A stretch of DNA of 64,000 nucleotides, from contig CM056387.1 in the NCBI GenBank assembly GCA_029718625.1, positions 36,288,800 to 36,352,799 on the forward strand, written 5' to 3'. The notes under the pieces are model-generated. The model was not told the DNA's origin and made no database searches. It saw only the letters and a list, made by a program, of their open reading frames with translations. Positions 59,064 to 64,000 of this stretch are shown piece by piece. Origin of the DNA: Synaphobranchus kaupii (lineage: Eukaryota; Chordata; Actinopteri; Anguilliformes; Synaphobranchidae). The first letter of the stretch is position 1. Every line of letters starts with the position of its first letter. The position numbers and the translations under genes are program-made.

Positions 59064-59883
59064 CTGCAAGAGTAAAGACCCTCGTTAATCGAGGACACAG
59101 ATTTCAGACGGCTCAAGTCACTACCCCCCCCACGCCCCCCACACCAAATTACCCCTGTCAAAGCGTTTAAGTTTCAACATCGCTGCACTGTCTGAAAATA
59201 TCAAGCAAACATTCCGAAAATGTTATTTAAACACGTTTCAAAAGCGCGGTGTCAGGGTGAAGCCGGATAAACGCGTTGGCTTGTTTGTTTTTTTGTGTAA
59301 CAGAGAAGGTTCCCCCAGTTCCGGGAGTCTGCGGTTCAGTCCTGGCAGACGGGGAGAGCCTCGACAATTGGGGAATTGTCTGGGGATTATTATGCCACAA
59401 GTGCCCTTTTGGACAAGGGGAATTAATATGGAGATTTTAGAAGCGCGGCCATTGTGTGGGTGCTGGGAGGAGATCCAGGCATGGCGGGGGACAGCGTGTC
59501 GCGGCCCTGCTCTCTCTCTCTCAACGATCGACCCACAGAACCGGGGTCGCAGGGCGCCTCGGAGTTAAAAAATAAAATAAATAATAATGATGTCTGTGTC
59601 TGCTTCATGGCGTGCGGTTAAGTTGTCCGTGAAAGAGGAAGACGGCGTGGACGGAGACCGTGGATGTGTGTGTGTGTGTGTGTGTATTTATTTATTTGTG
59701 GCAAGACAAATCCATATGAAAAGGCAGAGCGCGTTCCCCTCGGTCATTTCTCCGGCCCCCTTCACGACCCTCGAAGGGTTAATATGCAGGGTTTGGCTTA
59801 TCCAGCCCCTTACTGTTGCCCCCCCCCCCCGCCCCAGCCTCTCAAATCCCTCCTATTCCACTTGACCGAGTTCCCCCTCCTGC

Positions 59884-59922
<39 letters not shown>

Positions 59923-60845
59923 CCTCTCTCTCTGCCCCCTGCTCCTTGTCATCTGCTCTCCCTCTCCACAATCTCCCACAGACATATGGACCACCCCCCC
60001 GACCCCCCCCTCCTCACGCCGTCTGCGCCCTGGCAGCTACTGTGTTTAAACATCCCTCAACCAGCCTTCTCTCCTACTCCTTTATTAGCTCTCTCTCTTT
60101 CTCTCTGCCTCTCTTTCTTTCTCTCTCTCTCTTTCTTTCTTTCTCTTGCTCTCACTCCCTCTCTCTCTTTCTCTCTCTCTGCCTCTCTCTCTTTCTCTTG
60201 CTCTCTCTCCCTGTTTCTATGTCTCTCTCTCTCTCTCTCTCTCTCCCCCCCCCCCCCTCCCTCCCTCCCTCTCCCTCTGGTTTTGTGGGAACAGAGCAGA
60301 CATCTGTTAGGAGGACTGTGTCCCTCGACCTATTGGCTGGGAGGAGTCCGACCCATTACCTAACACTCCTCCCCCACTATAGGTCACAGATCTAATGTGT
60401 CACCAGTCTCCTCTGCAGGTGCAGGAAGGCTGGGGGGGTTATAACGCCATATAACGCTCCTCTACCACTTCCCCTCAGTGTCAGGAAACTCACGATGGCA
60501 TAAATAGAATTCCCGCCAAACCCCTGACGGTTGTGACACCGCACAGACACCTGCTGCCCACATAACAGGAAGGCCAGGAAGGGTACGCCGTCACAACCTC
60601 AATGCGACGTTGCAGTAACGTTTGCGACGACGCTGCGGCAACGCTGTCAAAGCTGCCACGCGTGCGTTCCATACGCAATGCTCGCCACTTTTTATGGTGC
60701 ATACGGTTCCACCACTTTGAATGAACTTTATGGATTATACATGTGTTTGTAAGCTATTTTGTAAAGTATGTTTTATTGTATTTTTTTTCTCTGGTGATGA
60801 GGATAAGGCAGTAACAGTGTGGGGGGGGGGGGTGGGGATTCGAAC
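59064..60845. other. Intron between exons B and C of the minus-strand gene
   Basis: It contains a palindrome gacaatt-gggg-aattgtc (59368-59385), a CT-rich tract (59888-60260) and poly-C runs. I see no further exon. Confidence 0.5.
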
Positions 60846-61292
60846 CTGCTGCATCTTCTCCAGGTCCAGGCTCGGCCTGCACTGCTCGCTGGCGTACGCG
60901 TGTCGGTGCCGGCGGTAGGGCGTGGCCGGCTGCTCGAAGTGGCTGAGGAGCAGCGGTCTGGGCGGGGCCCGGGGCGGGGGCCGCAGGCTGTGGGGAGGGG
61001 AGGCGCTGAAGAGCACGGGGGCTGGGGGGCCGGGGCGAGGCGGGGGGGGCCCCTGCTCGGCGGGGGGGGGCGCACAGGTCCTTCACTTCCTCGTCGCTGG
61101 AGACGCTGTTGCTGTGCTCCGCCCACTTCCTGTCCTCGCGGATGATGCGTTCGAGCTCCTCCTCCGAGCTGTGGCGGTCCAGCGCGGGGTCCAGCAGCAC
61201 GCGGAGACGCCGAAGGCGGGCGGGGGACAGCGCCCCCTGGTTGTGCTGCTGGCTGGTGGCCAGAGGGGTCAGCCCACAGTTCCGCCGCCTCT
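60846..61292 (-). CDS. Unrecognised minus-strand gene, exon B, with a frame break in a G run
   Basis: The acceptor is tttgaccctcag and the donor is gttcga at 60845 (weak). The first part reads RRRNCGLTPLATSQQHNQG, then SSEEELERIIREDRKWAEHS and NSVSSDEEVKDL, an acidic Ser-rich helix. The last part reads SHFEQPATPYRRHRHAYASE and SLDLEKMQQ, but in the other frame. The exon is 447 bases where phase requires one fewer (or two more). The switch must lie in the Pro-coding C/G runs, most likely the 9-G run at 61062-61070 or the 8-G run at 61042-61049. I read this as a one-base assembly or sequencing insertion rather than a pseudogene, because both halves look coding and the splice sites are intact. 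Confidence 0.72.
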
Positions 61293-61343
61293 CTGAGGGT
61301 CAAAGGTCAGAGTAAAAAGGCATCCCTTTATGGTGTTTTTTTG

Positions 61344-61927
61344 TGTGCCTGTGAGTGAGTGAGTGAGTGAGTGAGTGAGTGAGTGAGTGAGTGAGTGAGT
61401 GAGTGAGTGGAGTGGAGTGGAGTGAGTGAGTGAGTGAGTGAGTGAGTGAGTGAGTGAGTGAGTGAGTGAGTGAGTGAGTGAGTGAGTGAGTGAGTGAGTG
61501 AGTGAGTGAGTGAGTGAGTGAGTGAGTGGAGTGAGTGAGTGAGTGAGTGAGTGAGTGAGTGAGTGAGTGAGTGAGTGAGTGAGTGAGTGAGTGAGTGAGT
61601 GGAGTGGAGTGAGTGAGTGAGTGAGTGAGTGAGTGAGTGAGTGAGTGAGTGAGTGAGTGAGTGAGTGAGTGGAGTGGAGTGAGTGAGTGGAGTGAGTGAG
61701 TGAGTGAGTGAGTGAGTGAGTGAGTGAGTGAGTGAGTGGAGTGAGTGAGTGAGTGAGTGAGTGAGTGAGTGAGTGAGTGAGTGAGTGAGTGAGTGAGTGA
61801 GTGAGTGAGTGAGTGAGTGAGTGAGTGAGTGAGTGGAGTGGAGTGGAGTGGAGTGGAGTGGAGTGGAGTGGAGTGAGTGAGTGAGTGAGTGAGTGAGTGA
61901 GTGAGTGTTTTTTTCGTGTGCCTGTGA

Positions 61928-61978
<51 letters not shown>
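61344..61978 (+). repeat. GAGT tetranucleotide array with GGAGT interruptions, then (GT)n
   Basis: Roughly 560 bases of GAGT units, broken by single or clustered GGAGT pentamers (a cluster near 61833-61873), end at tttttttcgtgtgcctgtgag. A (GT)n run follows at 61934-61976. The phrase gtgtgcctgtgagtgagtg occurs at both ends of the array. It lies in the intron between exons A and B of the minus-strand gene. THSL-type ORFs over it are spurious. Confidence 0.97.
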
Positions 61979-61979
<1 letters not shown>

Positions 61980-62395
61980 CAGCTGTAGCTGAAGACTTTC
62001 TTAAAAATGTAAAAACAAAAGGGGTAAGCAAATAAGTAAATAATCAAGACCATAAGTTGGCACAAAATCCTAAAATAGAATCACCCTCAGTGCAGACCCT
62101 TGTTTTACGTACAGCTCTGTTTGACGGGCCTCTGGGGCGAATCATATTTTCATTTTACATTTTTTACATTTTACATTTATGACTACATTTTACCCAGAAC
62201 AACACACTGTTAAAACATATCTCTGTCAGTCTGGCTTAGAGAACGCAAACCTCAACCTTCTGGGCCTGTTTCTAGATCTTATACCACCGTTTGCTCTCCT
62301 GTTGGAATATGTTCCTATCCCTCTATCGTAGTGAGGGACTGTGCATTTGTTCAAATTGAATTTGCATTTGCATTTGGATTTGAGAGTGACAGTAC

Positions 62396-62478
62396 CCCTG
62401 TCGATCTGTGCCAGCTCCTGGTTCTCCCCTTCAGAGTCCTCGCTCTCCCCACCCCTCCTCACTGCCATGGTAGGAGAT
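62396..62478 (-). CDS. Unrecognised minus-strand gene, exon A, possibly with the start codon
   Basis: The acceptor ctctccccctgcag (62484-62479) and donor gtactg at 62395 bound 83 bases. The open frame reads SPTMAVRRGGESEDSEGENQ and ELAQIDR, ending in phase 1 as exon B requires. The ATG at 62468 sits in a perfect ACCATGG context and could be the start, with the upstream exon non-coding. The frame is also open to the exon edge, so an upstream coding exon is possible. If the ATG is the start, exons A-D give a protein of about 230 residues: acidic and Ser-rich at the N terminus, Pro-rich in the middle and basic near the end. Confidence 0.65.
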
Positions 62479-62578
62479 CTGCAGGGGGAGAGGCGGGCAA
62501 CAGGAGTTTAGCCAATCATCAGCCACAATCCAGCTCTGACATCATCACAATACCGCCAACCTGCTACACTCTCCACCC

Positions 62579-63376
62579 AACCAACTATACTCTCCACCCC
62601 ACACATCATCACAATATATACCACCAACCAGCTATACTCTCCACCCCACACATCATCACAATATATACCACCAACCAACTATACTCTCCACCCCACACAT
62701 CATCACAATATATACCACCAACCAGCTATACTCACCACCCCACACATCATCACAATATATACCACCAACCAACTATACTCTCCACCCCACACATCACAAT
62801 ATATACCACCAACCAACTATACTCTCCACCCCACACATCATCACAATATATACCACCAACCAGCTTTACTCTCCACCCCACACATCATCACAATATATAC
62901 CACCAACCAGCTATACTCTCCACCCCACACATCATCACAATATATACCACCAACCAGCTATACTCTCCACCCCACACATCATCACAATATATACCACCAA
63001 CCAGCTATACTCTCCACCCCACACATCATCACAATATATACCACCAACCAACTATACTCTCCACCCGACACATCATCACAATATATACCACCAACCAACT
63101 ATACTCTCCACCCCACACATCATCACAATATATACCACTAACCAGCTATACTCTCCACCCCACACATCATCACAATATATACCACCAACCAACTATACTC
63201 TCCACCCCACACATCATCACAATATATACCACCAACCAACTATACTCTCCACCCCACACATCATCACAATATATACCACCAACCAGCTATACTCTCCACC
63301 CCCACACATCATCACAATATATACCACCAACCAGCTATACTCTCCACCCCACACATCATCACAATATATACCACTT
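62579..63376 (+). repeat. 47-bp minisatellite, about 17 units
   Basis: The unit is caccccacacatcatcacaa plus tatataccaccaaccagctatactctc, with aaccagc/aaccaac alternation and one unit shortened by three bases. It lies just upstream (5') of exon A of the minus-strand gene. Confidence 0.97.
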
Positions 63377-63703
63377 AGTGCTTTGTGGAATATCCCCCTG
63401 GTCACTGAAACTAAACCATTTTGTGGAAAATTAGGAACTCAAAGTAAATGGTAATGAACCAAACCTGGACAGTGTTCATCGGTTTAAGGAAAGATTAATT
63501 ATGGATTAATTATGGGCTCAACAACCAGCAGCATTGAACAAAGAAGGGCCGCAATGAAAACCAGCATGGAAGGGGAGCCCCTGGTCTGAACCCCTGTTTT
63601 AGCCCTCTTTTAGGGCCCCACAATAGCAGCCCGCTGTAATCAGTTCAGTAAATGGCGGCCAGGTCAGGCGGGCCAGGCAGCTAGCGTCTGAGTGAGAGTG
63701 GAG

Positions 63704-64000
63704 AACTCTCTCTCTCTCTTCCTCTCTTCCTGTCTCTCTCTCTTCCTCTCTCCCTCTCCCTCCCTCCCTCTCCCTCCCTCCCCTCTCCCTCCCTCCCTCC
63801 CTCCCTCCCTCTCTCCCTCTCTCTCTCCCTCCCTCCCTCCCTCCCTCCCTCCCTCCCTCTCTCCCTCTCTCTCTCCCTCCCTCCCTCCCTCCCTCCCTCC
63901 CTCCCTCTCTCTCTCTCTCTCTCCCTCCCTCCCTCCTCCTCTCTCTCTCTCTCCCTCCCCTCCCTCCCTCTCTCCCTCCCTCCCTCCCTCCCTCTCTCCC
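63704..64000 (+). repeat. CT/CCCT-rich simple repeat at the window end
   Basis: Almost pure pyrimidine: ctctct and (CCCT)n blocks run to the last base. Confidence 0.97.

Noticed and set aside
60490..60702. A 70-codon minus-strand ORF (MHHKKWRALRMERTRGSFDS...)
   Set aside because: No splice sites, homology or context support it. The surrounding sequence looks like an old, unclassified repeat.
61300..62065. ORFs of 243-245 codons rich in THSL
   Set aside because: These are translations of the GAGT/CACT tetranucleotide array and the (GT)n run.
62331..63434. A 367-codon ORF with TNQLYSPPHTSSQYIPP-type repeats
   Set aside because: It is produced by the 47-bp minisatellite, which cycles through all three frames and has no stop in them.

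Overview
This window is vertebrate nuclear DNA, almost certainly from a teleost fish. The genes are split by GT-AG introns and show clear orthology to human genes. The introns carry a fish-type repeat load: a Tc1-like DD34E transposon, a tRNA-derived SINE with the teleost V-SINE-like 3' core, many foldback MITEs, long GT arrays and several VNTRs. There is no prokaryotic gene organisation.

Layout. Positions 1-233 (minus strand) hold the first coding exon of SUPT7L (STAF65-gamma, a SAGA/STAGA subunit). A head-to-head intergenic stretch (234-1124) separates it from SLC4A1AP (kanadaptin) on the plus strand. I could assemble all 14 SLC4A1AP coding exons (1125-15157) with consistent splice phases, giving 816 residues. 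Its 3' UTR probably ends at an AATAAA at 16548. Convergent to it, on the minus strand, lies a gene I do not recognise. Its last coding exon is at 20489-20608 (second copy 44891-45010). Three further exons are at 59010-59063, 60846-61292 and 62396-62478. Its introns contain most of the transposons and VNTRs.

The dominant structural fact is a near-identical pair of about 24-kb blocks. 7365-31000 and 31501-55692 share the same order of exons and repeats, and the 500-N gap at 31001-31500 sits exactly between them. The right end of copy 1 and the left end of copy 2 both stop at the gap. The copies differ by SNPs, VNTR copy numbers and short indels, as two alleles would. I read this as overlapping contig ends from two haplotypes that were never merged (a false assembly duplication), not as a biological tandem duplication. 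As a result SLC4A1AP exons 8-14 and the last exon of the minus-strand gene each appear twice. The true locus is probably about 24 kb shorter.

Other points of interest: an intact Tc1-like transposase ORF in copy 2 whose allele in copy 1 carries a stop and a frameshift; a foldback MITE family whose left arm has been amplified into 63-bp VNTRs at two separate loci; a threefold tandem duplication of the 3' half of SLC4A1AP exon 8 with its splice donor; a stack of adjacent and nested MITEs around 24.1-28.9 kb; a 41-bp inverted repeat complete in only one haplotype; and a one-base frame break in a G run in exon B of the unrecognised gene. I found no unknown biological system. The most useful discovery is the assembly artefact and the haplotype comparison it allows.
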